Source: Euryodendron excelsum (taxonomy: Eukaryota; Streptophyta; Magnoliopsida; Ericales; Pentaphylacaceae). From it: a stretch of 64,000 nucleotides of DNA. Positions 1 to 12,296 of this stretch are shown piece by piece. The position numbers and the translations under genes were made by a program. Each line of letters starts with the position of its first letter. The stretch's first letter is position 1. Location: assembly GCA_033060915.1 (NCBI GenBank), contig CM065389.1, forward strand, positions 17,199,501 to 17,263,500. Reading direction: 5' to 3'. The notes under the pieces were generated by a model. That model saw only the letters and a list, made by a program, of their open reading frames with translations. It ran no database searches and was not told the origin of the DNA.

Positions 1-1290
1 CTTGTAAATACTTCTAATAAATTCAAGTTTTATTGCTTTAATTCAAGATTGTGTTCAAAAATCCATAGTTTCTGTAATTAATTCAAGATTCATAGTTCGT
101 TTATAGTTTTTTATATTTCAGAAGTTTTTGATACATAATTAATTGTTTTCCATAGCCATGAGCGGCTAACTTTTTTAACTTGGGATCGATTGTAAAGATT
201 GATTAGGGATCGAGGATGAACAATGGAGGCAAGGTTGAATTCACAACTATATCCTCTTGATTTGTTTTCTTCTTCTTCTTCTTCGTTCTCGATACTATTG
301 AAAACCTGGGCGTCCTATTATGTTCGGTAACGCTTATGCGTGAATACCACACTTAGTATATACGCTGCCTCGTAACGTTTATGCATGAGTTGGGTTCAGT
401 ATATGCGCTGTACGAATCGATGATGCACGTCCTTGATTATAACAACACGATCTATTCTAAAAGTTGAAGATTGAAAGAACTATTGGGTTTAAAGATAAAT
501 CTTTCGAATCCGAGATTCACAACGTAGTCGAAGGATTTGAGTTATACAAAACCTCTATTGGGATTCCGAGAAACTCAACTAATCGAATCAATTGATTCTG
601 AGTCACTTCTTTATAAAGTTTCAATCAATTTTAATAACTTCCATTATTTAGATTTAGTTAACTCATTCGAAAAACAAAATACAAGATTTTTCTTTTCTTT
701 TGTCAGAAGCATCAGTTAGGGCCAAGTTAGGGTTGAGTTAAGTGTTAGAGTTTTCTTGTAATCACCTTGGCACTGCTCTCTGTGGGACGATACTTGTACT
801 TTTGAGATTCTATATTGTATCGCGACCCGTTTACTTGCAGTTGAGCATCACATATTTTGGTAGCGATCAAGCACTGACCATTGGAACGCCCTTGCAACCA
901 TTCGAACGGGCATCTGATGCTCTTCTGACAATGTGAATAGCTTGCACAATCTTCAAACGCTCTTCCGACGGTGTGAACAGGATGCACAATCTTAAACGCT
1001 CTTCAGACTTGATTCTGACTGAAAAAACAAGTCTCAGTAGTTTCTGACACAGAATACCATTTGAACTCTCCTGTTTGCTGTTCGAATGGGCGTTCAAATG
1101 CCTCTTTTTGCTGCTCGAACGGTTGTTGTACTTTTGGTCTGATTTTGTCCTTTTTAAAGTTAGGATTCCTGTTTACATAAAACAAACTAAGTTAGATACG
1201 AATTCAAACTAAAATTACATAATTATTCTTACTCTAGGTCTAACAAAGAACTAATTAAGGCATGTAAATTGTACTTTTAGAATACAATCA
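1..1290. mobile_element. Degraded LTR-retrotransposon sequence, partial at window edge
   Basis: No gene is seen. The right end (about 1200-1290) reads like the end of the other LTRs in this window: a stretch ending in GTACTTTTAG then AATACAATCA, matching the terminal motif at 9,680-9,699, 20,080-20,100 and 41,490-41,510. Between about 880 and 1130 there are degenerate TTCGAACGG-type motifs like those in the U3 part of the other LTRs. The part before about 870 looks like different LTR sequence, possibly a second element in the opposite orientation. Boundaries are uncertain because the left side is cut by the window. Confidence 0.5.
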
Positions 1291-2261
1291 CTAAGCAATA
1301 AAGGCTCACTTCAATATGATTTTGTGGTTTGTGTGTATAAGGATTTTAGTCTGACTTGCAGCTGTGGAGAAAGGAACGAGACTCGTGCTTAATTTTGTGA
1401 CCATCGGCTTCTTTCCATTGTATCTAGGTGAGGTTGGGATCAAACTATGGCTCAGCTCGACTTGAGGATGGATTGTACGAGTGAGACATTGTTCGGTCAG
1501 GTTGGGTCAGGTCTACAATAGAAATAATTTTCATTGGGCCTAAAATGAAATTCCAAGCATTTTCAATAAAAAAAATTACATTCCCAAGCATGCCCATTTA
1601 ACACAAAATTTATTTAATAAATAAATTTTCTCTAAAAATAAACTTAAATAACATAAAATTTACACCTAAGTAAGGTTGCCAGCGTCAGCCCTCCTACCCT
1701 TTTCGGTGGGCAAAAAAAAAAAAAAGAAATGAAGTCCACGAAATGCATGACTTGTATAAGTATCTTATCTTGGATTCAAGCAAAAATAAGAAGTGGGAGC
1801 TGCAACTGTTTTAACTTTGTTCATTCAATCGAAGGAGTTAAATCACTTGATCCTTCTTCCTTGATGTAGTTTTTGTTTTTGATTTGGTTGATCCTTGTTC
1901 AACCATTAATCTGTGGATCTTGGCTTTGGTTGTTGCTCTGGAAATTCTTTAGGACTTGAAGAGTTTATATCTTTTTATTTTCATTCAATCAATATATTCT
2001 TCTTTTTGCTGTTCAAAAAAAGAAATAGAAAAATTTAATGGGTCGGTTTGTAATCTTATGAAAACAACCCAACTTCTATTGAGCCGTAAACAGTCTCATA
2101 ATATTCCTGACATTGTCTCTTCGTTCAAAGTTCAGACCACCATTTCTAAGAGAAAAAATACAAAACTTGTATGCGAAAGTTGCAATAATAACAATCAAAT
2201 ATAGTCTGGCTGACCATCACAAATATAACCCAAGTCAAACTTCTAAGATAAAAGAAATGTC
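1291..2261. repeat. A1-block flank downstream of broken CML copy A1
   Basis: No gene is seen. The stretch is related to 4,750-5,220 and 42,190-42,600, the equivalent flanks of CML copies A2 and A4. All contain a landmark near CCCTCCTACCC followed by an A-rich run, then a stretch leading into the 3' end of the CML reading frame. It is part of the CML tandem duplication, not independent coding sequence. Confidence 0.5.
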
Positions 2262-2625
2262 CTAGGACTTGTTGAGCAGCATCGTGTTCTTGAGTTCGTC
2301 AAAATCAAGCACCCCATCGGAATTTGCACCGTACACACTAATCATGTTCTTGCAGTCCCGGCTACAATGCTCGTTCCATAATCCTAATTGTGACAACACG
2401 TTCTGAAACTCCTCACAGGTAATCAAACCGTCACCGATCAAATCATGCACCTTGGAAGCCTTAGCAAGATCACTCTCCGAGTCGTTATCCTCCTCGCCTG
2501 CTTTCCTTTGATCACCCCCGTTTGCTTAACGATGGTGTCATAAAAGAATAAAAAAATCAAGAAAATCAAGGCTGGTTTTGCCCACTAATGACTCGAGCTC
2601 ATCCAGAAACCGTCGCTCTATGTTG
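2262..2625 (-). pseudogene. CML44-like calmodulin-like gene, broken copy A1
   Basis: The C-terminal 62 codons (2262-2450) keep EF-hand 3 and 4 regions homologous to the intact copies at 23,367 and 45,557. Upstream, recognisable but frame-disrupted homology continues to about 2,620. The first EF-hand and the start region are missing, apparently deleted. EF-hand 3 reads D-L-I-G-D-G where the paralogues have D-L-N-G-D-G, so a calcium ligand at loop position 3 is also lost. A frame disruption also lies near the run of five C at about 2,516-2,520. The intact family protein is a cytosolic or nuclear calcium sensor; this copy should not make one. Confidence 0.8.
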
Positions 2626-4749
2626 AAGTAATAAAATGAGAAATGCAGAATATAAATGTGATTGAGGTTAATCTTGTTGGTTTGCAGGAAGGAAGAGTTG
2701 TGAAATGCGCATATAATATTTTATTCTCAAGCTTGTTCATGACATTATTTTACAGAACAATTCTAGGCTTCTCCTTTGTCTTTTAAGAAAGACAAGCACA
2801 TATACTACCACCCTTCCCAATTTTGTATGTACTATCATGTAAATATACAGTACTTTCTATTGCTTTTGATACTTTCTTTATATATGTAATTAACAGACAA
2901 ATCAAGAAAAATCTGGTGAGCATATTACTGATGTGACGCTTATTTATATCTGATGTCATTAGAAAATATGTCGTGCTCACGTTTGAGTTCAATCTTTTTT
3001 TTTTTTTTTTTTGGGTTAAACTTACACATCTTAACCACTCCAAAACAGAAAGTTAAAAGGCCAAACTATACACACACTTTTCCATTGAACTTTAAGATAC
3101 ATCATATCCCTTTACACAGATTATATATATATATATATATATGTTTAGATACAACTTGTTTTGTAACAGAACAAAGGAATCAAGGAAAATTCACTCTTTG
3201 AGTCGATGTTTGTGATGCACATACATGGGACTCATTATGGTCTGCAAAGGATCAACACAACACCCCAAGAGATGAGTTCCATTACATTAAAAATATGCTG
3301 TAACTTTGTTAATCAAGGCCTAAGAAATTTAACATTAGGTTTAACAGGTTGTAAATTGAATGGGTACTAGTGAGGTACTGTGATGGTACAAAAAATTGTG
3401 CCTTTCGGGCTAGTCTTCTTTCAACTTAGAATACATCAATGGGTTTAGTATTATTCCTAGAGGGCATTTGCAGATAATACACAACCAATTCCATGATCAT
3501 GGAGACAATAACTTTTGCAAGACCATCCAAATAACAAAAAAAAAAAAAGATAATTACTTCAGGACATGAATTAGTACGATCACATTCTTATGCTTCTATA
3601 CTAGCAACCATTTCCAAGCATCGTGGAACACTACAGAGCGTTTATTTCAATCTCACTATTTTGTCCTCCAGTTCTTATAAATTTTATTGGAAAGATTTGT
3701 TTTAGATTTTGACAGACTAGACCCAGATAACCATATTTTTCATCTCAGAAATGAGGAAGTTCAAATACACTCTAAATCTTCTCCTGTAGGAAACATTGAG
3801 GACAATGTGCATGGAGTTCTACACACAAAATAATAACTTTGACAATGATTTCCACAACTACTTAGGTGATTTCAATGTTAGAAATGGATCTGTCAACATG
3901 AACGTCGCAGAAATCACAAAATTACGAATTATGAGTCCCTTTAAATTCGTTAAAAAATCAACTTTTTTTTTTTCTAGTATAAGGCAAATATTCACCTAGA
4001 AAAATCAATCTTACTCCAACCCCTAGATTATTCCATGCCGTTGGGCCATAAAGTTCCTAGCAATGGGAATTTTTCTCATATTCATCTTCTTTTCAATATA
4101 ATCTAATATTGAAATATATAACATATCCATGATAACCTTACAATACGACTACTGAATTGAATATATTACCAACGTGTGTCAGTCTAATGGAAAGAGGTAA
4201 GCAAGGACTCTTTTTTTAGTGGATTCGTTTTTGGACTGTGTCATAATTGTAACTTCAAGACATATTAACATAAAAAAATAAAAAATAAAAACACTTCAGG
4301 ACATGGTCGCAAAACTTTTCTGAAAAGGCATGGTCTAAATGCTAAACTAGTTCTTTTAAGTAATATTCATTTTGGTAGATAATAAGTGAATATTTAGGGC
4401 AATATCACTTTTTGTGTTTATTTGTGAAAACTCTGAATTGTGGATTTACATTCACTTCGTGGTATTCTGCCTAGGTCCTTTCAATTATTAACTGATTGAT
4501 TATCTCAATGTCAACACAAAATTGTAAATTGCATGCAAAGTCAAATAAACAATCATAAGGTAGATAAGCATTTTTACGTGGAAAAACCCAAATGAGGGAA
4601 AAAAATCACGAGACTGCCCACTAATCCAATCCAAACTGTAATGATTAATAAACATTTAATAACTTATAACTTACAACCAACTCCAATCTGAACACCACGA
4701 ATCTAAGGTTGTTTTTTGCTTATTGTGCATCGTGATTTACCACATTATC
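2626..4749. repeat. A1-block upstream flank, duplicated
   Basis: No gene is seen. Segments around 3,460-4,400 match 5,990-6,900 and 43,430-44,350 (for instance the shared stretch at 3,590, 6,090 and 43,530 and the one at 3,780, 6,295 and 43,740), so this is upstream DNA carried along in the CML duplications. It includes a poly-T run near 2,995 and a TA microsatellite near 3,124-3,142. The last 300 bases (4,450-4,750) are not shared with the other blocks and may be a separate repeat. Confidence 0.5.
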
Positions 4750-5225
4750 TTGTATTTGACTACCACAAGAAGGGCTAGGGTTTGCAGATCCCCACATCCG
4801 CTATAGTCTACTAGATCGACCTAGTCTATCCAGCTCTCCAGTGAGTAGAGGTTATTACGATCACGCCTAAGTTACAACAAGTCGACCCTCCTACCCTTTT
4901 GGTAGAGAAAAAAAATTCCAAGAAATGTATGGTTAGTATAAATATTTGGTGAGATGGTTTACTTTGTTTTTAAAACAGCCAAACATCTATTGACATAACT
5001 AAATTGCCCATAAATAATATCAGAGTATTCATGACATTGTCTTTTCATTATAACCACTATTTCGAATAGAGGCAATGCAATAGAAGTTTTTAAAGCCACA
5101 ATAGTAACAATCAAGAACAAACTCTACATTTCTAACTAATTGAAGTACTGAAATATAGTCAAGCTGACCATCACAATCATCACAAATTTAATGCCAAAAT
5201 AAAACCTTCAAATAAAAGAAGTGTC

Positions 5226-5685
5226 CTAAGACTGGCTGAGCATCATGTTCTTGAATTCTTCAAAATCAAGCACCCGATCGGAATTTGAATCATACGCATT
5301 GATCATGCTATTGCAATCACGGCCAGAATGCTCATTCCATAACCCTAATTGTGTTAACATGTTCTGAAGCTCCTTGCATGAAATGAAACCATCACCATCC
5401 AAATCATACACATTGAAAGCCTTAGCAAGATCGCTCTGCCGGTTGTTATCCTCCATGCCTGCTTTGATCACCAATGTTTTGCTTAATGATGGTATCATAG
5501 AAGAAGGAAAAGTCAAGAGGATCAAGTCTCGTTTTGCCCGCTAATGGCTGGAGCTCATCTGGGCTAGTTTGAATCCCGATTTTCTTGAGAAGCCTTTGGA
5601 GCTCGTTGAGGCTGACGAAGCCATCACCATTTTGGTCGAGCTTTTCGAAAATCCGATGCAAGTCACTGGTATCAAGAGGAGACAT
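5226..5685 (-). pseudogene. CML44-like calmodulin-like gene, frameshifted copy A2
   Basis: Two overlapping frames together cover a full CML44-like protein. 5685 down to about 5455 encodes the start and EF-hand 1 (loop D-Q-N-G-D-G). A second frame from about 5,460 to 5226 encodes EF-hand 3 (D-L-D-G-D-G) and EF-hand 4 (D-S-N-S-D-R, where the usual loop Gly is Arg). Compared with copies A4 and B5, roughly 5 bases are missing around 5,452-5,465, which causes the frameshift. A TATA-like GTATATATAG on the minus strand at about 5,761-5,770 is conserved upstream of all copies with an intact 5' end. Either a real pseudogene or, less likely, a sequencing indel. Confidence 0.8.
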
Positions 5686-7926
5686 GTTGATGGAGAGATG
5701 TCAAAGAACACAAGCAATTGGGTTGTTGTAATTGTACATTCCACACAGAAACTGGAAAAGGGTATATATAGAGAGAGCAAGAAGAAATCTATGTTGTCCT
5801 TGCATATGCTTGAAGTAACACAATGACAAATAGAGAATATAATTGTGGTTGAGGTTTATGTCATTAATCACAACCAAAATTAAGATATTTTAAGCAGAAA
5901 ATTCACTTGAGTAGTACATACAATTGATGTGGGCAACATCACGTTTTTTTTTTCTTCTTTTTTTCTCATTTGGTCTTTTATAAAGATTATATACTGCCAA
6001 TTTCAAGTTCATGGAGACAATTACTTTTGCAAGACCAACAAAACAATTACTTTTGGACACTACCCATTGGATTAATGTGATCTCATTCTTATGCTTCTAT
6101 TAATTTTCCTTTTCTCCACTACTAGCAACCATTTCCAAGTATCATGGAAGACTACTGTTATTTTGTCCTATTGTTTTTATTACTTTTTTTTGGGTAAGTA
6201 TTAGTTTTAGATTTTGACCAGACTTATGACCCAGCTAACCATCATTTTCATCTCAAAAATGAGAAAGCTTTAGTCCCCTCTGAACCTTCTCATGTAGGAA
6301 ACATCAAGGACAAGTTCCATAGAATTTTACCCACCTAAAAAGTTAACTTTAACAATGATTCCATAACTTGACATATATCTGTCAACATGTACTTCACCGA
6401 ACTCAGAAATTTACAAATCAGGAGTCTATTTAAATTGGTCGAAAATTAACTTATTTAATTTGAGGCTAAGCCATCAACTTCAAGATCTTTCAGTTGTCAA
6501 TTCGACCTCATCCAACTTGTTAGAAAACCGTATGTAACATAATTCAGGACAAGTCACCTAGAAAGATCAACCTTATTCCGACCCTCAGATTATTCCATAC
6601 AATCGGGCAACAAAGCTCTATGCAATAGGAATTTTTCTCAAAAGGTTCATCTTACTGTCAATATAATCAATTACTTAGATACCTAATATCGAGTATGAGC
6701 TTATAATAACTTTCAAAACAGCTATGCATTTTGCATTACAACGTCCAAGTGGAATATATTAGCAATGCATTATTTTAGAGGATTGATTTTAGATTGTAGC
6801 TTTTGTAACTTCAGGACACAGTGACAGAACTTCTCTGCTGGTCTAAATATAAAGTATTTTTCTTCAAAGAAACATTCATTTTAATAGATAATTCCTCAAT
6901 ATTCCTGGTCAGGACTCGGGATACATAAGCCTGACCAGGAATTCTTGACCAAATTTACAAGGATTGCAATGGCCAGAATCATTCAAAGTCTTCTCAATTG
7001 CATGTTCTGCTTCACTGAAAATCACCGACCAACCATCCTTACATAGTTTTCAACCACAAGACATGATGATAACATTAAATTTCAAGCTAGGCTTATTTAT
7101 AAAATGAACTGATCTAAAAACACTTCTAGTGAGGTGGATACTTGACGGAACTATTTTCGAATCCGTTATACGTAGTATATTTTGTGTTTCAAAATGGGAT
7201 TTTTAAAAAATGTTTTCAGATGATGAGGAGGTGCGATCTACACTGTCGAGTGATAAATAGTGTGATCAAATGGTCATATTAAAATGTGCGAGGTTAGAAA
7301 TTTGGTTACTTTTTAAATTCAGCGGTCACATCTTTTTTGAATAGACATCTTTGAGGTCTACTAGAAATGGTAAATTCACAACCATTGTAAACTGATGTTA
7401 CTATATATCAATTCCTTTCTAAAAACTTTATGTTTTTATCATTTTACGTTTATATTCACTGTAATATGTTTTCTATAGAAACAAAGTTTTAAATTCTTTG
7501 CAAGACTTTCAAAATTTTAAGGTATTTAGTTTTGATTTTATTTATGTAAAACGCAGTCAGATTACAAATTTTTTTGAATCACATTCTATCCTGTAAGCAG
7601 GTTCGCTATTGACTCGGCTCATGCTAGATTCATAGAGGCCCAATTGTGTGCTTTGTTGACTGGCTCATATTATATTGTTGGCAGGACTTATACCTTTTGT
7701 GTTTCATTTTGGTTGACGTATGTACATAGATTAGTGTTCAATTATAGGTGTATTTACTTTTTGTTTCTGACTTTCTCAATAATGAAGTTCTAACTTCGTA
7801 GAAAAACATAAAAGAGAAAGGAATTAAAAAAAGGCCAATCATGGCCTCTTGCTATAAAGGTCTAAGCAAAATACATGGCGGTCTAAGCAAAACACATAAT
7901 TTTTGGTTGTGTAACACATAATTAAC
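5686..7926. repeat. A2-block upstream flank, duplicated at 43,078-45,050
   Basis: No gene is seen. Stretches match 43,100-45,050 over most of its length, for example at 6,085-6,160 versus 43,525-43,600 and 7,770-7,926 versus 44,880-45,050. The right edge is interrupted exactly at the hAT target site; the homologous sequence resumes at 22,861. Confidence 0.6.
5761..5770 (-). promoter_or_regulatory. TATA box of CML copy A2
   Basis: The minus strand reads TATATATACC here, about 78 bases before the copy A2 start codon at 5,685. The same motif lies at a similar distance upstream of copies A4 (near 43,158), B3 (near 23,921) and B5 (near 46,107). Confidence 0.55.
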
Positions 7927-8420
7927 TAACAAGTCAGGGCCTTTTCATGACAATTTGAGGCCTAAAGTGATAACTTTAAATGAGACTTTGGTGAAAATTT
8001 TAATGGCTTTTTCACATTTTTAATAGTGGTTTAAAATTTTCATTTAAAATCTATTTTTCGAGCCTTTTGAGGTAAAAATTTATTAATTTAATATATTCAA
8101 GTTTAAATAACAAAATCTTTTTCACTTAATACTTTACCACGTAGTCATGTATGACTCAAATAACATATGCAAATTATGTACAAATATTTTCATTATATTT
8201 ACCGATTCAAAATTGACCCAATCAATATAATAAAAAAAATAGTTTTCAATTTTTATCTTAGCGGCTATCCATTGATAACCCATCAACAATAACAAATAAC
8301 AGTTTGTTCAATTTAACATCTCAACCAATAAAATAAAAAATATATTCTTTGGTAAATAAAATAATATGTTGTACATAAATAGATAACTTACAAAATCAAA
8401 CAAAAATTGAATATATGTTG

Positions 8421-9699
8421 TAATCACTCCAAAATAGTGCAATTGAAATTCGCCAATGTGCGGTTGTGATGTAGTGATAATACTCGGAAGTCCAAGATCG
8501 ATCCAAAGGGAAGAGGGTTAGCGCATTCAAGAAAAACTCACCGTAAGTCAGAACTCTCGGGAAAATACTCCAATAAAATAAAATAAAATAAAAATAGTTT
8601 GAAGCTAATAAAATAAAGTCTCAAGATCAATTGTTCTAATCAATTACTTCACCCAGAATTCCAATGGAGGTTTCTGATAACTCAAATCATTGACTACGTC
8701 ATGAGCCTTTGATTCAAAAGATTTAGTGATAAAAACAAATATTGTTTAACAACCAAACATAAAATAAAGCAAGTTTAGAATCATAGATGCATACCATCAA
8801 CTTGTTGCCCAACATAATCATACATATAGGTTTTTGTAAATATTTACTCTAGATTAAATCAATTTTAGAATTAGAGATGCATATTATTGATTCATGCAAT
8901 ACAGGTACTGACAACAGGTTCATGCATAAGCATTGTTGAACATAGTCAAACACCTTAGTTTTTATAAATATCTAGGGTTTGATTCCAAATAATTAAGAAG
9001 AAGAAGATTTAAATATTGAAAACTAGTTTATCTTCATTATTCATCCAAGATCTTCATTTGATCTTCACAATTGATCCCAAGAAGAAATCTAGTTACTAAT
9101 CATAATTATAAATACACAAAGTTATATGTAAATTTATTAAAAGACTAAGTAATTTGATTACAGGAATTGAAAACTAAATGAAAATTATGAAAACTTCTAC
9201 TCTAAACTACTTCTAAAACCTAAAAAAAAATCTTTCCCCCTTTTAGGGTTTGATTGCAAGTATATATAATTAAATCTGGAGTCCTAAACTAACAAAGAAA
9301 TAAAAATTCTACAGCTGGGTCAGTTGGTCATTCGAACAACCAAAACAGTGCATATTTTGACGTTCGAACAACGAGATCTCATTCTATGAGAAATCTTTCA
9401 ATGTTCGTCCGAATGACCAAAACAGTGTATTAAGTGACATTCGAACGATACACTCCAACGTCCAAACGGCCATTGCAATGATCAAAACAACTCTCTGAAT
9501 TATTAGCCATCGTCCGAACGGCGTCTGAACTATAACTTCAGTGGTCAAGTTCTAACCACCTTTTTAGCTCCATTTCTTATAAAAATCAAAATAGACTTAA
9601 TTAGTACTATAATATAACTAAAGAGATATTTACAATCCTAAACTAAGAGTAACAAAGCACAAGTTAAGGTCTTATAATTGCACTTTTAAAGTACAATCA
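8421..9699 (-). repeat. 3' LTR of the middle-layer retrotransposon
   Basis: Pairs with 21,012-22,214 along its whole length with many substitutions and small indels, so the insertion is old. It starts TAATCACTCC where the partner starts TGATCACTCC, and ends GTACAATCA. A TATA-like stretch is present on the minus strand at about 9,258-9,268, with TTCGAAC-type motifs upstream of it at 9,330-9,530. Confidence 0.85.
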
Positions 9700-10864
9700 C
9701 ACTCCTCCACTAGCTTTTTGCTAGTCCCTAGCAAAATACTAAAAACCAAAAAGACAATCTTCATTTTCATAGGAGTCACGAGTGCATTTAACATATGCAC
9801 TACGCCTTTAAACTCTTATATTTTTCCTAGTGGACAAGTGGTGTCTCGTGAAGGCTTACAGTGATGGTACTCACAAACATCTATTTATATCATGTGAAAA
9901 ATAATAAGAGTACATAAGGCATACATAACTCCATTCAAAAAAATTCTCAATTGTGAATCATGCAAGGTAAAGGTGTAAAGTATTTAAGAAAGAATCACAT
10001 AAGAGCGTACTAGCAATGACATATAACTCAAATGCTTCAAATTCATGCATTTGTATCCTTTATGCTTTGATTCGAATACTTACCGGACATAAACTCACAA
10101 AAACATGAAACACAAAGGCCTCTCAATGGGAAACTCATCAATAGAGTAAATGTCAATAAAATATCAAAAGAGCAATTCCAGTATCAACAACCGCACATAT
10201 GTAAGTATATCAATTTTGCATAACTTCATGAAAGAATATTCACAGTTAAGGTTTTAATCAAAGAATTGACATATATGACTTATACTCAAAAGAATTTTTA
10301 ACTCATGTATACTTTCGGATCAACTAAGCCCTTTTGTATGAAAAAGAAAGATGTATGAAGAGAGAAGGGGTAAAATACTCAGAATATGTGTGATCAGGGG
10401 ATGTAATAATCAATAAATACATACTTGCGCTTCCCAATTCACATGATAATGCTCTTTTCTTTTCTTTTCTTTTTCCCTTCTTCTTTACTTCTTTTTCACT
10501 ATTTTCTCTTCTCACTTGCTATTTCATCTTCACAATTTTTTTCTCTTTTTTTTTCTTTTCCCAAAACAAATACATCATCTCTTTCATTTCAAGCTCTTAC
10601 TAGCCCAATGATCATACCTCTTTATGAGAAGTATTTTGACAATAACTTGGCTTTACCAATAATGATGTACATAAGGTTTAAGAGAAAGAATTTAGAAATT
10701 ATGGCTTCAAGAAGCATAGAATGGCCTAACAAAATATCCAAAATATACCAGGTTTAAAATTCAAAAGAGTATAAGTGTCAATAATCTCAATCATTACCCC
10801 AACATATGAATCAAAATTAAGTATAATGAAATTATTGAAAGAATGGAAGATTAAATAATTATCC
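9700..10864. mobile_element. Non-coding 3' interior of the middle-layer retrotransposon
   Basis: No gene is seen. The first bases after the LTR, read on the minus strand as GCTAGTGGAGGAGTG, are purine-rich and in the correct place for the polypurine tract that primes plus-strand synthesis. The rest is AT-rich with pyrimidine-rich runs (10,440-10,560). Homology to the Athila ORF starts at about 10,865, so the junction with the inner element is near there. Confidence 0.6.
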
Positions 10865-11751
10865 TCGAGTAAATGTATATCCACTCCGAAAAGAAGATAA
10901 AGCTGCAGTTTACGAGACCTCAATCCCCACTGAATGGTAGATCTACCAATGGGCTCCCTCGACTGCGGGAGACGAGGAAGTCCAATAGCAAGGGCCCCGA
11001 AAGCAGCCTCAATCACTCACGTCAAAAGGACTGCGAAAGGGATGGATCCCTGAGCAGGAGGGTGCGTACACTCCTCTGCTAGGGCTCTAAACTGAAATAA
11101 CGGAAGATCTATGGACCTACCTGCCCTAATAGCCCACAAAAGACTAGCCCTACTCCTCTTAACCTCAGAATGCCTAGCAATGGGGTAGATGGACTGACAA
11201 CAAAAAATATACAAGGGGCCGTAGATCAGAAGCAATGAGCTGACCGCCACCTGCTGACGCAAACCCCAATCAGTGCCTGGGAGGCAAACCTCGTCGGAAA
11301 CGATCCTGAAGTCATCTGGGGCCCCCCTAGATGGGAAACTATATTGAGGGTCTGCCACCCTAGGCAGCCCATACACCTCTACAAAAGTGGTGGGGATGAT
11401 CCCAATGTCAAACCCCCAAACCCAGGACGTGATCTACTCATGTCCTGGGGTAACACAACACACTATAACGTTTGCCATAAACTCGACGAGCAAGACAAAA
11501 ATGGCATCTCCCTCGAAAGTAGTGAGAGGGACCCAACCCCGGGCCTTAAAGGCCTCGGCCCACAAAAAACCAGGACCCCTAAACTGCTCTAGGTCCATCT
11601 GGCGCTCAATCACTGCACCCCTCCTAATCCAAGTCTGGGAGAATGCCTCGAAGGCATCCTCCGACACAAAATGAGCGACATCATAGGCTGGGGCTGGCTC
11701 AGCACCAGCTGCGCAAGCCGGAAGGGCACCTGGGGCCCCTCTACCTGCCAT
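10865..11751 (-). pseudogene. Athila extra 3' ORF (env-position, putative plant transposon protein domain)
   Basis: One frame from the ATG at 11,751 to about 10,865, interrupted by in-frame TAG at 11,434-11,436 and TGA at 11,017-11,019, otherwise open. It starts MAGRGAPGALPA, with a low-complexity Ala/Pro start followed by a globular part (for example FVSEDAFEAF and EVYGLPRV). Its position after integrase and its general pattern resemble the putative plant transposon protein domain found in Athila-like elements. Its function is not established. The coding G+C is clearly higher than the surrounding DNA. Homology is lost at the truncation near 10,865. Confidence 0.65.
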
Positions 11752-12296
11752 GACTATCTAAAAACCCTATAAAGTCTCCAAGGTAAAGAATAAAATATGC
11801 GAGGAAGGATGCAGGAATACCTAGGGAAGCGTGAAACAAAGGGTGGAGGAGTCAAGGGCGTGTGCTTGGGCTCCGGCAAGGCTCCGCTATCGTCCAAGAA
11901 CTCTCAAAACACTTGAAAAATCCCCGTATAGCGTCTGTAGTGAGTCTGAACTCAATACGGACGCTGCCTATATATAGGGGACGCCAAGCGTTCGACACGC
12001 GTCTGGATACCGTCCGGACGGGCAATAACCGTTCGAACGGTAAATCCCAAAAATTCGATTTATACACTAGAAAACCCAGAAAACTCAACAGACTATACAA
12101 AAACTAAATTAACAACAAAAACTGCAAAAGAAGTAAAAGAAAACAAAACAACCTATACAACTTTACATAAAAACCGAGCGCAAAACAAGCTCGCCCCACC
12201 CCCCACTTAAGAGGTTGCATTGTCCTCAAAGTAACACTAACTCGAAAGAGACCGGGACATCAACACGGGAGGGTGGGAGCACATAGGGGACAATCA
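11752..12296 (-). promoter_or_regulatory. Spacer between integrase and extra ORF, with TATA-like box and palindromes
   Basis: No protein-coding frame is supported. On the minus strand, CCTATATATAGG lies at about 11,967-11,978, roughly 220 bases before the extra ORF's ATG. Just upstream are two perfect 12-base palindromes, CCGTCCGGACGG (12,010-12,021) and CCGTTCGAACGG (12,029-12,040), the same type found in the LTR U3 regions. This could be an internal promoter for the extra ORF; that is inference. Confidence 0.45.
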
